In this document: positions 48,970-61,066 of the stretch, in pieces
Layout of the letters: each line of letters opens with the position of its first letter
Position numbering within the stretch: position 1 is the stretch's first letter
Source: Macrostomum hystrix
Taxonomy: Eukaryota; Platyhelminthes; Macrostomidae
Reading direction: 5' to 3'
Length of the DNA: 64,000 nt
NCBI GenBank assembly: GCA_950097015.1
Contig: CATNEN010000039.1
Coordinates: 3,236,001 to 3,300,000 of the forward strand
Program-made: the position numbers and the translations under genes
The notes under the pieces: generated by a model
The model's database searches: none
What the model was told of the DNA's origin: nothing
The model's input: only the letters and a program-made list of their open reading frames with translations

Positions 48970-50380
48970 GGCCCGGTCACTGTGGACACTGTGGTAGCTG
49001 ATTCGTGGGAGTCTCTGAAAGTCAGCGAGTGTCGAGTTTTGTTTTTGAATAGCCGACGGCGCGGTGCTTTAACGAAAGTGGGCTCGCAGCGCTTAGCTTT
49101 GGCCTTTGTAGGGCGGCGGGGTCACTTGGCGGCGGCTAAGGCGGGCTCTTAAAGGGCAGTTACAGTTGAATGCGCAATTTTTCTAACTGATAGCATCGCG
49201 TTGAAATAAATTTTAAACACAAGAAGCTGGACAAAGCCGGTTGACAATCTGGACTGAAATTGGCTGGCGCGCTTTGGGGTGGGTGCTTTCGGCTAACTTT
49301 TTCGTTAACATTTCTCATTGCGATATTATTAAAACTGATGGGAATGGTATCTGAATGGTATCGTCACTAGCAGAACAGCTAGTGTTTTTCGAATGCATTG
49401 TTTCTACTCGTAAATAAACTCTCGTGTTCTGAATAGGGAAAGCCCGAGAATTGCCATAGACTATAAGTACTATAAGTGGGTTGCAATGCAAAAAATATTT
49501 TCTAATGCTTGAAATGTTCGAATTTGTATTATTAAAGGCAGGTATCTCGGTATTTTTTATAAATTAGAATATTAAATTCATGAAAAATTATTTATAGGGA
49601 ATTTTCACTCATTTAGCAATTATCGTTAAAATGCTAGACAATTAGATTACACCTGGCCTATGAGGTTAGCCCATAGATAAAAACTCGGAGCTGGTCAAAC
49701 CTTTCCAAACTAAGATATCCAGTGGTTTCGAGGTGACTATCAAAGCCAAAGCATGTCTGAGGCAACTGTAAAGTCCATCTCAGTCTGTCCCAAGCACAGA
49801 TTGGCAAGTGGGACTTTGGATTGACACCTCGAACGGGCTTTTCCAAAAACTGGCCAACATCCAACTATGAAGTCCAACTATGAAGACATGCGTTTAAACA
49901 TTAGACGGCCCTAGGACTAAATACAGGTCAAACGGTCAAAGGAGACAGGCTTCTGACAGCGGAAAGGCGTCAAGTCTAATGACGCATTGTCCGTCAAACA
50001 TTGGGCTGGGCCGATTTGTTTAATTTGATTGATGCTGAAAAGCTAAATATACACTTGAATGTCTTTAGAGATTCTGCAGTCAGTTCAGATGCTGAACAAA
50101 GATAATCACAACCTGATGCTACTTATAGTGTCAGTCCATGTAGGCACTGGATTACAGAGGGGATGGCTGGTGGAGAGACCAGTCTTTATGAATGGTTCAA
50201 AGCTGCAGAAAAACTTGTCCTGTAAGTCGCAGTAGAAATAGAGAATGTGCAAATCTGACTGCGACTGACGGTTAAAACCACTTTTATTAAAGAACTGCTT
50301 CAGCGTTCGAGTTTTTTAAATTCGAAGCAATTTTAGCAGCTAAAGCTGAACTTATAGTCAGCGTGCTCTGACTGCGCTTT
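48970..50380. other. Upstream region of the giant gene
   Basis: The first 200 bases above the start (to about 49170) are GC-rich and probably hold the 5' UTR and promoter; I find no clear TATA box. Farther up it is AT-rich. The minus-strand frame at 49658-49864 (68 aa) has no recognised similarity, signal or splice context. Confidence 0.4.
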
Positions 50381-51282
50381 TAGGTATCGTATCAATGTAC
50401 TTTTAGGTATCGCATCAATGTACTCTTAATTTTCGCATCAATATACTCTTAGTTATCGCACTAATGTAATCTTAGTTATCGCATCAATGTACTCTTAGTT
50501 ATCGCACCAATGTAATATTAGTTATCGCATCAATGTACTCTTAGTTATCGCACCAATGTAATATTAGTTATCGCATCAATGTACTCTTAGTTATCGCACC
50601 AATGTAATATTAGTTATCGCATCAATGTACTCTTAGTTATCGCACCAATGTAATATATGTTATCGCATCAATGTACTCTTAGTTATCGCACCAATGTAAT
50701 ATTAGTTATCGCATCAATCTACTCTTGCTTATCGCATCAATGTACTTTTAGGTATTGCATCAATGTAATATTAGTTATCGCATCAATGTACTTTTAGGTA
50801 TCGCATCAATGTACTCTTAATTTTCGCATCAATATACTCTTAGTTATCGCACCAATGTAATATTAGTTATCGCATCAATGTACTCTTAGTTATCGCACCA
50901 ATGTAATATTAGTTATCGCATCAATGTACTCTTAGTTATCGCACCAATGTAATATTAGTTATCGCATCAATGTACTCTTAGTTATCGCACCAATGTAATA
51001 TTAGTTATCGCATCAATGTACTCTTAGTTATCGCACCAATGTAATATTAGTTATCGCATCAATCTACTCTTGCTTATCGCATCAATGTACTTTTAGGTAT
51101 TGCATCAATGTAATATTAGTTATCGCATCAATGTACTTTTAGGTATCGCATCAATGTACTCTTAATTTTCGCATCAATATACTCTTAGTTATCGCACCAA
51201 TGTAATATTAGTTATCGCATCAATGTAATCTTAGATATCGCATCAATGTACTCTTAGTTATCGCATCAATGTACTCTTAGTT
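50380..51282. repeat. 23-bp satellite, families A and B
   Basis: Alternating 23-bp units TTATCGCATCAATG-TACTCTTAG and TTATCGCACCAATG-TAATATTAG form 46-bp dimers. A marker segment (TTTTAGGTATCGCATC then TTAATTTTCGCATC) recurs near 50398, 50789 and 51136, giving a higher-order period of about 390 and 347 bp. Confidence 0.92.
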
Positions 51283-51540
51283 TTGTAGACCAGGAATTCT
51301 TTAGATAGCGCAAAGGCCACGAACTACGTACAAAGGAAATTCGATATATTTATACTAACAAATTATGACTAGAGGTGACAATGGCACGTGGAGAGCAAGG
51401 AGTAAGAACAGAGCACCTTGTGTCGCACGCGCAGGTGACACACCCGGCCCACGCACGCATAGGAAGAATGGACGTGCATTGCGCAACGACAAGTTAATAG
51501 AGTACATTCAAGTCCGGTTGAATATTCAAGTCACAACACT
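51283..51540. other. About 257-bp non-repeat insert within the satellite
   Basis: Satellite units stop at ACTCTTAGTTTTGTAGACC and resume at ACACTTAGTTATCGC. The insert is unlike the flanks and contains GCACGTGGAGAGC and CGCACGCGCAGGTGACAC. I see no clear target-site duplication or terminal repeats. Confidence 0.6.
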
Positions 51541-52030
51541 TAGTTATCGCATCAGTGTACTCTTAGGTATTGCATCAATGTGCTCTTAGATATCGCATCA
51601 ATGTACTTTTAGGTATCGCAACAATGTACTTTTAGGAACCGCAACAATGTACTCTTAGGTATCGCATCAATTACTCTTAGGTATCGCATCAATTACTCTT
51701 GGGTATCGCATCAATTACTCTTGGGTATCGCATCAATTACTCTTGGGTATCGCATCAATTACTCTTGGGTATCGCATCAATTACTCTTGGGTATCGTCTT
51801 CATATACTCTTGGGTATCGTCTTCATATACTCTTGGGTATCGTCTTCATATACTCTTGGGTATCGTCTTCATATACTCTTGGGTATCGTCTTCATATACT
51901 CTTGGGTATCGTCTTCATATACTCTTGGGTATCGTCTTCATATACTCTTGGGTATCGTCTTCATATACTCTTGGGTATCGTCTTCATATACTCTTGGGTA
52001 TCGTCTTCATATACTCTTGGGTATCGCTTT
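51540..52030. repeat. 22/23-bp satellite, families C and D
   Basis: After a few family-A-like units, GTATCGCATCAATTACTCTT-GG (22 bp, about 6 copies to 51790) gives way abruptly to GTATCGTCTTCATATACTCT-TGG (23 bp, 11 copies). The D copies look identical. The array ends exactly where the 3' end of a SINE begins. Confidence 0.92.
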
Positions 52031-52165
52031 ACTTTAACAGCTGGGTGAACAGAAGCAATGCAGAGTTAAGTGTTTTGCTAAAGGTCACAAATAGTTCCAG
52101 AAGAGTCGGGAATCGAACCTCCGACCAGCTAGTCCTGAGTTCGAGGCTCTAGGCTAGAACCTCTT
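52031..52165 (-). mobile_element. tRNA-derived SINE
   Basis: Read on the minus strand: an A-box-like TAGCCTAGAGCC near 52155, B-box GGTTCGATTCCCG (52119-52107), then a body ending TTCACCCAGCTGTTAAAG (about 52049-52032). The same TTCACCCAGCTGTTAAA block lies in the element at 62588. Its 3' end runs straight into the 23-bp satellite. Confidence 0.7.
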
Positions 52166-53000
52166 AAAACTTAGAAAAAGTTAAGAAACAATAAGAAAGA
52201 ATTTTCAACTCCTTCTTTCTTTTTTTTCTTTACCGCTGGTAGAAAAGCGCATGAAATAATATTCAATAAATATATTAAAGGATTTAATAAGGAACAGAAG
52301 ACAGATTTTAGCGCAGAAGAGCTTACTAACTGGAGCTTTGTCTAGCAATGATGGTTACTAAAAGTTTTTGTCCAAAAAATAACTATACCATAGCAAATCA
52401 CTACGCTAATATTAGTTACTATAAGTATTGAATGAAAAAATGAGCGGCTTGGCGTAGATGCAGCCTAAATAAAACGGCAGCCACATTGGGACGGATTACA
52501 GGACGTTTCTGCAGTTTGCAATTAGAATTTTTCACAGCCAAATAAAACAAAAAAAATGTTTATCGGACGGCAATCAAAACACGGACGGAAACGACAGCTA
52601 GCTTAATGAATGCAGAAAACTCAGATGAAGAATAGAAAATAACTAACTATGAAGATTATAAAATGGATATTTCTTGTCGAAGGAGTTGACAAGCCTATTG
52701 AAAGATATATTTATATCTATTAAAAGAATTTCCATTTCTACCTAAAAGATTGCAATATATACTAGAAGCAGAGGATGATTAGCGGAGGTTTTTGAGGTTA
52801 ATAAAGAAAATAAAATGAAGCTTTCCACAACTTTGACCAGCAAAGTTGACTTTTTGACAGTGAATTTAAGGGGGGATTTCACAATCCAATCACGCTAGCC
52901 AGGGCTCGTCTATCAGAAAAATTCCTACCGTAACTGAATAAACAAGCCGAGTTAGTGTCGAATCAAAGCAATGTTTCCTTTCAATCGATCAGTGCTCGCG
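52166..53000. other. Intergenic DNA and MDM1 3' flank
   Basis: AT-rich, no gene recognised. The MDM1 3' UTR should lie here. I found no canonical minus-strand AATAAA within several hundred bases of the stop, so the polyadenylation site is not assigned. Confidence 0.4.
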
Positions 53001-56000
53001 TCACTTGCGTCCCCAGAAGGCCTCCTGGCGCTGACGCGCCCTCTCCAGAGTCTGCGAGCCCAGGCTGATGGTGGAACTGCTGACCAAGGAGGCCGTGTCG
53101 CTGAAGAAGCCGTCACTGAACTGGGCGTCATCCAACGGCTGCTGGGCAGCGGGCGGCGGCGGCGGAGTGATTGACAGGTCGGAACCATTGCGAACTCGAG
53201 GTTCAGCTGAACGGCGCTGAATCGGCTTCTGCTGTTGCTGCCTGACTCTGGGCGACATTGGCAGCGGAGTGTCGTGGCTGGCAGTTTCATCCAGCAGCGG
53301 GGCTACGTCGCGAGTTGGCACTCCGGCCGGCGGCCTCGGTGGCGACTGCGAGCGGCCGGCAGCCTTGCCGCGTCCTTGACGACCGCCACCGAGCAGCTGG
53401 CGGGACTCACGAATCAGCCGGCCCACCGGCTTGCGGCCGCCCAGTGGACGGCCGAGGTCTGAGGGAGAGGACGCGGGGAAGTGGCTGATTGAAAACAAAC
53501 TGCTGGGCATTGGGAAAAATTTACATTTGGCGTTGTTAAATGCCTCGTCACCTAACTTTTAACAGTAGAAACACCACGGGGATATTTCAAATACAGACAG
53601 TTTTCCATTTTTCTGTATCTCCCAAACTATTCAACCAATCGCCATGAAATCCAGAGGACGTGAAATTTTTCCGCTCCATCCGATAAAACTAATTCCAGAA
53701 TCACTAAACATCGGCATCGTCGGGACATTCAAGGATTCTAGACGGAGTGTCTGGCGGCAAGAACCACAAATGTAGGCATAATTTTTGTGCTCACATTTTT
53801 TATGTAATCATGTCGGCTATCATTGTTGACTATTTTGGATTGACTTAATCGTACATTTTTTCATTTATGGATATTTTTCAATATGGATTCGCCATAGAAG
53901 TTTATACAGAACAATTTTAGTTGTCCTTGGGTCTTCGACGAGAATCGCTGAATATCTCGACGGATATAAAAATTAGTTCATAGTGAAGGCGGTAATTTTT
54001 CATTCCTATGGTGGACTAAAAATCGATTAAAAGCAATTATGAGCTGACCTATGAAAGACTGGCTAGTGAGCTGACCCTGAAGAGCATCCACAGTAGCCAA
54101 CAACTCACCTTCAACATCATCCAGGGCTTGCTCTTCGTCACTGACAGCGGCGGCAGCAGCGGTGGCCTCCAGATTGTCGCCTTCCAGGCCAACCTCGGCG
54201 TCCGGCCTACCGACAAGCACGCCGCCGTAGTTCGGGGTGGTCCTGTCGAAGTGATGCCTCACGTAGCCCTGACGCGCCCGGTCGCGGATTCGCGGCGTGC
54301 CGAAGCGGCCGACGATCTCGCTCTCCGGCAGTCGGCGACGCGGCACGGCAATGTCGCCATCGAGTCCGGCTCCGGAGGTCGCGCTGCGGGCGCGGCGCCG
54401 ACGATTCGACGGCCCCCGCTGCTGACGTCGACGGTGACGCTGGAAATTCTCGCCATCGTCATCGTAGTCGGCATCGTTGTCCGCCACCTCCGGGTCGCTG
54501 TCCCAGGCAGCCTGCGGATGCGGCGCCGGTGCCGTGCGCGGCCGTTCGTTCTCGTCGACGACGGCTTCGTCACCGCCTTCAGCCGAGCGGGCAGACGCGG
54601 GAGGCTGCCAAGCTTCCAGGCTGCCATTGGGTACGTACACCTGAGAAAGGTAGATATAATGTTGGCTCGTATAATAAATTAACCGCTCGTCCATATTAGC
54701 CTACTGATAAGTAGAGAATAATGCGCATTAATAAGACTAAATTTTTAATCAGCTTCTCGCACCTGCGCCAGGTGCTGCCTGGAGAAGTGCGTCCCGTAGG
54801 CGCGCAGCCGGTACTGGGCGGCGCGCTGGCGCAACTCGCGTGCTTCGCGCAGCCGCCGTTGCCAGTCGGTCTCGCCGCCGTTGTTGGCTCCCCCGGCCTC
54901 GCCGAAGGCCCGGTGATACTCGCTCTCGAGAGGGCCGTAGCCGCCTAGCGGAAATGACATCCGCTGCGGATTCAGAGCGTTGCGCGGCCCGTACTCGCGA
55001 CCGTCGATCTTCGCCTTGGGCGGCGGAGCTGAAGCGGCGGTGGCCAGCGGCTTCCTGGACGGCACGAGTCCGACAGCCGGCGATCGAGTGTCCGGTTGTT
55101 TGTACTGGAACTGCCGGCGGTACTCGGTGGTGACGGCGGCTGGCACGACCGGTTTAGCCTTCCTGGCGCCCGCCACGGCGGCCGAGGTGACAGTGTCCAG
55201 GTGGGAGCGCCTGGCCGCATCACGATTCTCAGCCAGGGCCGCTCGGTGACGCTCCTGACGGCGCTGATGCTCGGCGGAATCAGCGGCAGCCGCGGCCGCA
55301 GCGGCGTAGCTTGTCTGGAATGATCATTATTACCGAGAGGGGATTGAATAAGGATTTGGGATTCGAATCCAAGTATATGGTTTATAGATTTGAAAGGCCT
55401 GGGATGATAATTCTTTTAATGGGATTGAAGAGATATTTTTTTCCCCTATAAAAAACTAACGGTCATAAAAACGGCTTGTGACAGTCGATGTAATTGTTAT
55501 GGTAACATGTTACTGATGGTGGCCGTTTTTTACGGTCACATAAATGGTCACAGAACGGTTACACAGAACAGGCACAGTCGACGGTGACCACCGTTACATG
55601 AAAATGAACGGTCACAGAATTATGTTTCACGGTTACAGGCTAAACGGCCACAGCCCTTTCTTATGACAGTTCAGTTTTATACTGACCTGACTGGATTTAA
55701 AAGTCCTGGGATTTGAATTCTGCAATGGCATTGAGGGGATACCATTTGGAAGGCCTGACCTGATACTCGCTAGCCTTGGTCGGCTTATTTCCCTGCGGTC
55801 GCTTGGCATCGGCCAGGCCCAGCTGCCGCTTCTTGGCGTAGTCGGCGTCGCGAATAGCGTAGGGATCGGAGAAGTCGCGGTAGAACGGCGGCGTCTTCGG
55901 CCGCTGGTAGGGCTCTGCCGCCTCGGCTGGCGGCTGGGCGTCCGCAACAGAGCCGCCGCGCTCCATCAGCGCCTCAGCTTCCATTCGTCGGGCCTCCCGG

Positions 56001-56810
56001 CGCGCCCTGGCCAACTGGGCCTCGAGCTCTTTGGTGGACACCGACGCTTCGGCAACTGGCCCGGCGGCCTCCTGACTGCGATGCCGACGACGATTGCGAC
56101 GCTGCTTCTGCTGCTGCTGCTGCTCCTGCTGCCTCTCTTTCTCCTTCTGCTTCCGCTGCCTGTCCGGCATTGTCAGTTGGCGCTTGACTTCACGCGGAGT
56201 CTCCGGCGTTGCCACCGGCGGCTCATCATCGTAGTAGTCGAAGTCCGGGTCGCCGACGTTGGCACCCGGAGCCGGCGCCGCCGACTGCTGACGTTTGCGC
56301 AGCTCCCGATCGCGCTGTCGCTGCTCCTGCTCCTGCTTCTCCTGGGCAATGAGAAATCAGTTGAGTAAAACAATAAAAAATGATAACTGCTTGAGGAAAA
56401 AATAGCTATATTGAAGGCTTTGAGACCATAGACTGGAAATCGCTCACTTGTTCCCGCTGAGCAGCCAAGCTCTGACTGCGCCGCTTGTGCGCCTCCTTGG
56501 CATAGTTGGGGTGCGCCTGAGATGGCGCGAACCTGCCCGCCTTCTGACCGGCCACCAGGAAGCTGTCCTCTGTTGGGGTATCTGGCATGCCCAGCTGTAC
56601 ACTCTCGCGGGTGTGATCGACGCGCTTCTTGCGCTGCAGCGGCGGCTCCATGACGTTATAGCGGCGCAGAGACTCAATGCCGGCTGTTGGGCGCAGCTGC
56701 TCGCCAGTTGGCGAAAAGCCGGCGCTTTTGCGCGACTCATTCCATTTGTAGCTGCGGTCATACTCAGATGCGCCGGCGAAACGGGTGGCTGGGCGGGGAG
56801 CTGCCAGCAT
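53001..56810 (-). CDS. MDM1: MDM1 nuclear/centriolar microtubule-binding protein, complete, five coding exons
   Basis: Exons on the minus strand: 56810-56448, 56341-55760, 55314-54763, 54640-54109 and 53458-53001. Introns are GT-AG and phases 0, 0, 0, 1 all agree, giving 828 aa (human MDM1 is about 714). Family motifs in order: RFAGASEYDRSYKW at the N-terminus, SEYQTSY across junction 2-3, TEYRRQFQYKQ and SEYHRAF in exon 3, the helical stretch LRQRAAQYRLRAYGTHFSRQ (about 474-493), RFGTPRIRDRARQGYVRHHF in exon 4, and the C-terminal LERARQRQEAFWGRK. In vertebrates MDM1 binds microtubules, sits in centrioles and restrains centriole duplication. Exon 2 is unusually rich in Gln and Arg (a poly-Gln run near 212) and probably coiled coil. 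The start is the first Met before the conserved SEY motif. A polypyrimidine-AG (CTTTCTGCAG) 15 nt upstream suggests a spliced 5' leader. Confidence 0.92.
53459..54108 (-). other. MDM1 intron 4
   Basis: Bounded by GAAG|GTGAGT and CCTCTCCCTCAG. AT-rich interior with no repeat or gene recognised. Confidence 0.75.
55315..55759 (-). other. MDM1 intron 2, with a cluster of ACGGTCACA-like motifs
   Basis: Between about 55460 and 55655 variants of ACGGTCACA / ACGGTTACA occur at least six times on the plus strand, with the palindrome GTAACATGTTAC at 55502-55513 and CGGTGACCACCG at about 55579-55590. This may be a degenerate simple repeat or a small element. Confidence 0.6.
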
Positions 56811-56967
56811 GGCTTTGTCAGCAGGCTGCAGAAAGTGGGGAGCAGTGGCAGGTATGATAATACCAAATTAAGGCTAGAAATGACCCTCTCTAGTTTTTTA
56901 GTGATTTTGTGCAAAGTTTTTGGGTCACTTTCGATTTCAGGCAAAGAAATTTTCAGATATATGGTTT

Positions 56968-57259
56968 TGTGGCGGAGAGTGCACTCTACCCCAGACAGCC
57001 GGCCCCAGACATCACACCACTGTCTGGGCGGATGCGTCACCCCTGCTCGCGCAGTCACATTGGTTTGCGATCCTCAGTGGGGTTGGGGACATGGAGAAGT
57101 CGCGCTGGCCTTTATAAGGCTCTTTGTCTCGGGCACAGAGCCCTCACCCCTTTTTGCAAACTCAAATAAACACGAACTCGTTAGCGAAGCCAACTCGGCA
57201 ACCTGCTACAATTTACCATATTTTGGGTCTTTCTGTGTAAGGGGCTGGTAGTGACAACA
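56968..57259 (+). mobile_element. Possible solo LTR
   Basis: A compositionally distinct block starts TGTGGCGGAGAG and ends GTGACAACA. It contains TTTATAAGG at 57111 followed 50 bases later by AATAAA (57165-57170), the promoter-to-poly(A) spacing typical of a compact LTR. No convincing target-site duplication or internal retroelement sequence is visible, so this rests on structure alone. Confidence 0.4.
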
Positions 57260-60200
57260 AAAGTGTCATTCATTCAATATTTCAAGGGCCTAAAATCTCA
57301 AGGAATGAGTCATAAACACATGGACTTTTGGAACTCTAAACTGCATCTACTTAATCTATAATTATACACATGTTATGCCAGGGCTAATACAAAAAGTAAA
57401 AATTTCTGTGCTTATTTTCAGAAATTTCGGGTTTTGGGTAGTAACTAAAGGGCACTTTCAGGCAATCCCTAATCGAGGCTAACAAGTGATGCAATAATTC
57501 TAAGAATGGCATAGCTAAGATTTGAAGCAAACCAAGTTCTATATGTGAGCATAGATTGGGAGGTTAGCCTACCAAATTTATCAAATTAGTCACATCTCAG
57601 CTTAACAGCCAGGCTAGCAATGTTAAAAAATATTCAATTTAAAACAATTGGAATTTAGGAGTTGGTTGTCCTATTGACAAAATCCATAAACTTACATAAG
57701 TTTGGGTGAAAAGGCACAGTACATATAAAAACAGTCTGGTCTTGAGACTTGAAATTATTTACCAACTTTGAAAAAAATTATAATTTTGCCCTGAATATGT
57801 ATATTGTATAATGATATGCATTAGCATAAAAAATTTCAATTGTATGTTGATTATTACATTTTTTTATTTCGTTTTTTTCAGCAAGCTACTTTACCCAAGA
57901 CAAGACGATTCCCAATGACAAGGAAATAGCTAGTCTCTACTCCCAAGTCTCAAATAATAAATGGGTTTCAAATGTAGTTGACTAGATAAATAATTGATGG
58001 CATCAACATTTTAATAAAAAAATATTTAGCAAGTAAATATACTCTCATGCTACAATGAATCGTTAAATAATATTAATCTGGTCACTGGTCATGGATTGAT
58101 GGCTACACACTAAAACACTGAACACTGTTTAGTCCTTTAGAATTAGTAAATTTCAATCAGATATACACTTCATTTATTATATTTCAATTGTAGGCAAATA
58201 GGCATGCTGGATAATAGTAATGGAATCAAGTTAAGGATGTTGCGTACGGCAAAATGAAACTGTGCCATAAGCGATAATTAAAAAATAGTTGTTTAAAATG
58301 GCATAAAATGTGACTTTAAAATTACTGTTTCCTAGATATTTAATGTTCGGATACAATATTAAACAAAAGTTGCACAATATTTTTTATCAGGTTCTAGTAA
58401 CTAAAAGTTCTGCGTCTTAAAAAAAGTTAAAATAGCACATAAGTTCGCTTGTTATCTCGAATAGTTCTAGGTTATCTGATTTTGGTCGCTAAACGTTTCG
58501 CGCTGACTTATGTAAGTGGCCGAATTTAACTTCTGTTATTTCAAACTTTTTTACTTTCGTTGGTTTGGATTTTTTCCATTTTTATCAGACTGACAGCTCC
58601 ATCTTATTTATCGAATTATTAGTGTATAACATTAATACACTTCTCTGTCCTTTTTATGATATTTAGAGCACGCTATCAGTTTCTAGTTGTATTTGTAAAA
58701 ATTAAGCTCTATTAATTTTTCTATTTTTATATAAAACTCATTCCGACGTCAGTGTTTGTCTGATGTATCTAGAATACAGTAACATAACATGCTCTTTTAT
58801 TCCGTTACCACTTAGAAACTACGCTAATTAAAATGCACTAATGGAAGATTAGCACAAGAAATGTATAATTATAAATGGTAAAAGCGTTTAACTTGTTTTA
58901 TTGGTAAATGAAGAAACTAGCAATGCCAATGAAATCTAGCTTTGACAGTAACAGTAACAGCTAGCAATGCCACTTTTTAATCTTTGAGAACCGTTGGGAG
59001 TTTTTTGGATTCTGCCTCTGCATGTAGAGAAGCATGTTTCTTTAAAGTTTTGTTATGCGTGTAATGAACCAATGTTTGAAAATGAAATTTTTTTTTCTTT
59101 TTGCCTTAGACAAGTACATTTAAATGCTAATTGATGTGCTTGTTCCCTGATTTCCTAAAGGCTTCGATAAAATCATTAAGATTATTAACTATTTAGATAT
59201 TTTAGGCCTAATAATTCTGTCTTAGAATAGGCCAAGGTTATATACTTAGGACCTACTACTTACTAGATAGCAAAACTAATAACTAGCTGGACCTATATAT
59301 CTAGTCCAAGCAGCTATGTAGGCTATATAGGCTATATCCCTATGGTTTTCAATGAATAAGCATTAAACAAACAAACAGAGAAAACAATTTTTTGTATATA
59401 CACTTAATTAGTGCATGACCAAGACCCATAGCTTAGACTGGCTCCAAGGATGAGGGTAGGTCAACTCATTTTCTAATATGAATTAAAATTACTTGACTTA
59501 TCATCAAGCCCCTACCTATGCTTGACCCCCTCCAAAATTATATCTACTTAACCCAAGCTATCCAATAGTGGACCATAGTCATTCCCACAGCCCCTCCTTA
59601 GCTGTGGCAGTCTTGTTGTGTGATCTTGGTTGTCCTGGTTGTCTTGGCCCTACTGCACTAAATCCTTTCTACATTTTAAATACTTGTCTTTTCTTACTTT
59701 TTTAAGTAGACTATAAGACAAGGCTTTATTATCACATCATTTAAGAAGGTTAGTAAAGTAAGCTCTTAGTACTGTTTAACAAAACTAAAATATATATATA
59801 TACTAATTAGCTATAATTTTTTTGTGCAAGGCTTGCCTTACAAAAAAAAGTATGATTTAACTAAAAATTTACCTAGATATAATTGATACTTTTTATGACA
59901 TATTTTTATAACACTGATGATGCTCTTTGAAATGAGCTGTGGCATTGGCAAATATAAATAAAAGTACTTGCTGTAGAAGTAATAATAACTAAAATTGACC
60001 ATAATTTTCTGTTTGCCGTCAGGGCCTTATCTTTTTTAGTGGTAATTTTTTAGTATAAGCATTGTTGCAGTCATCAAATATTCAGTATTTTAATACATTT
60101 TTATACATTATCATGACTATTGCTAAGTGTATATTTACAAAAAAACTTGTTGTCTATAGTTAATACTTGCAAATCCTTTTTCTTTATCTAAATTTATAAA

Positions 60201-60294
60201 AAACTAACTATATTCTTTGCTATATTTTTACCACATAGATTCTATCCTAACATGACGTTTAAATAATAAATATTCAAAAATTGTTTGCTAAGAG

Positions 60295-60316
60295 AACCTG
60301 AGAATGTTCTCAGGTT
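60295..60316. other. Perfect inverted repeat
   Basis: Arms AACCTGAGAA and TTCTCAGGTT are separated by TG. The centre reads GAA-TG-TTC. It lies about 750 bases upstream of the CROCC start. Confidence 0.6.
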
Positions 60317-61066
60317 TTATTTTTTTCTGGTAAAATATAAATATCTGGCAAAAGTACCAGAAATGTGTGTTTTAAAAGAAAAAATGTTTTCCTGCAAGTC
60401 AATATCCAAAAAGCATGCCAATAAAGCAAATTTATTATAGTTTTGTAAAACTATATATGATGTAAAATTACTATATTGCTTTGGCTAAACTGATGAGTGT
60501 ACTTATGAGTGTAATAATCATATAACAAATAGGCATGAGTAAGAAAGAAGCTGAAAGGTGAAACTTGTGAATAAAGTGCAATAATATTTTGTTGCTTCTT
60601 GAAACATTTATAAGAGTTTACTAATAAAACTGCATGTAATAGGCTTCAGGAATTTCAAATACAATTGTAAATGATGCATTAACTATAAATTATTTAGGCA
60701 GAAGCAGATGATGACAGTTTTGTCTATTAGTAAAAATAAGTTTTAGGTTTCAGTAATATTATGAATAAAAATACAAGTGCTTTTGGGTTACATTTATGTA
60801 AATTAAAGATATGCAAATGTTGCACCTTAAACCTATTGAACCTAATATTTCCTATAGCAAAGAATAAATATGTTAAATGTATTTTCCTGGTTTCACATTA
60901 ACAAATAGTTAAGTTCTAGAGTTATGTGTGTAATTAGCATGTAATTCCCAATGTAGTATTAATTGCCTTTTGAATTACAGTTCTTTTTCAAAACATCTGT
61001 TATTATTGCTTAGTTCTTTTGACAATTTATTTTTGTAACTGAAATCGTCTATCCATTCCAGATGCT

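Larger units (their letters stand above)
56811..61061. other. Divergent intergenic region between MDM1 and CROCC
   Basis: About 4.2 kb, mostly AT-rich. The two start codons face away from each other, so both promoters lie here. I find no open frame with gene-like features. The GC-richer 56968-57259 segment is listed separately, as is a palindrome at 60295. Confidence 0.6.

Noticed and set aside
49658-49864. 68-aa minus-strand frame
   Set aside because: No recognisable similarity, no signal peptide and no splice partner; too short to support as a gene.
50380-51282. CRISPR-like appearance of regular short repeats
   Set aside because: Units are directly adjacent with no unique spacers, in a eukaryotic genome with introns and SINEs.
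51699-52152. Plus-strand 101-143-aa repetitive frames over the 23-bp satellite
   Set aside because: The 22/23-bp units rotate through frames to give spurious frames; no start context or splice sites, and satellite composition.
54128-55323. Plus-strand Arg/Ala-rich frames (54128-54682, 54980-55249 and others)
   Set aside because: Antisense to well-supported GC-rich MDM1 exons.
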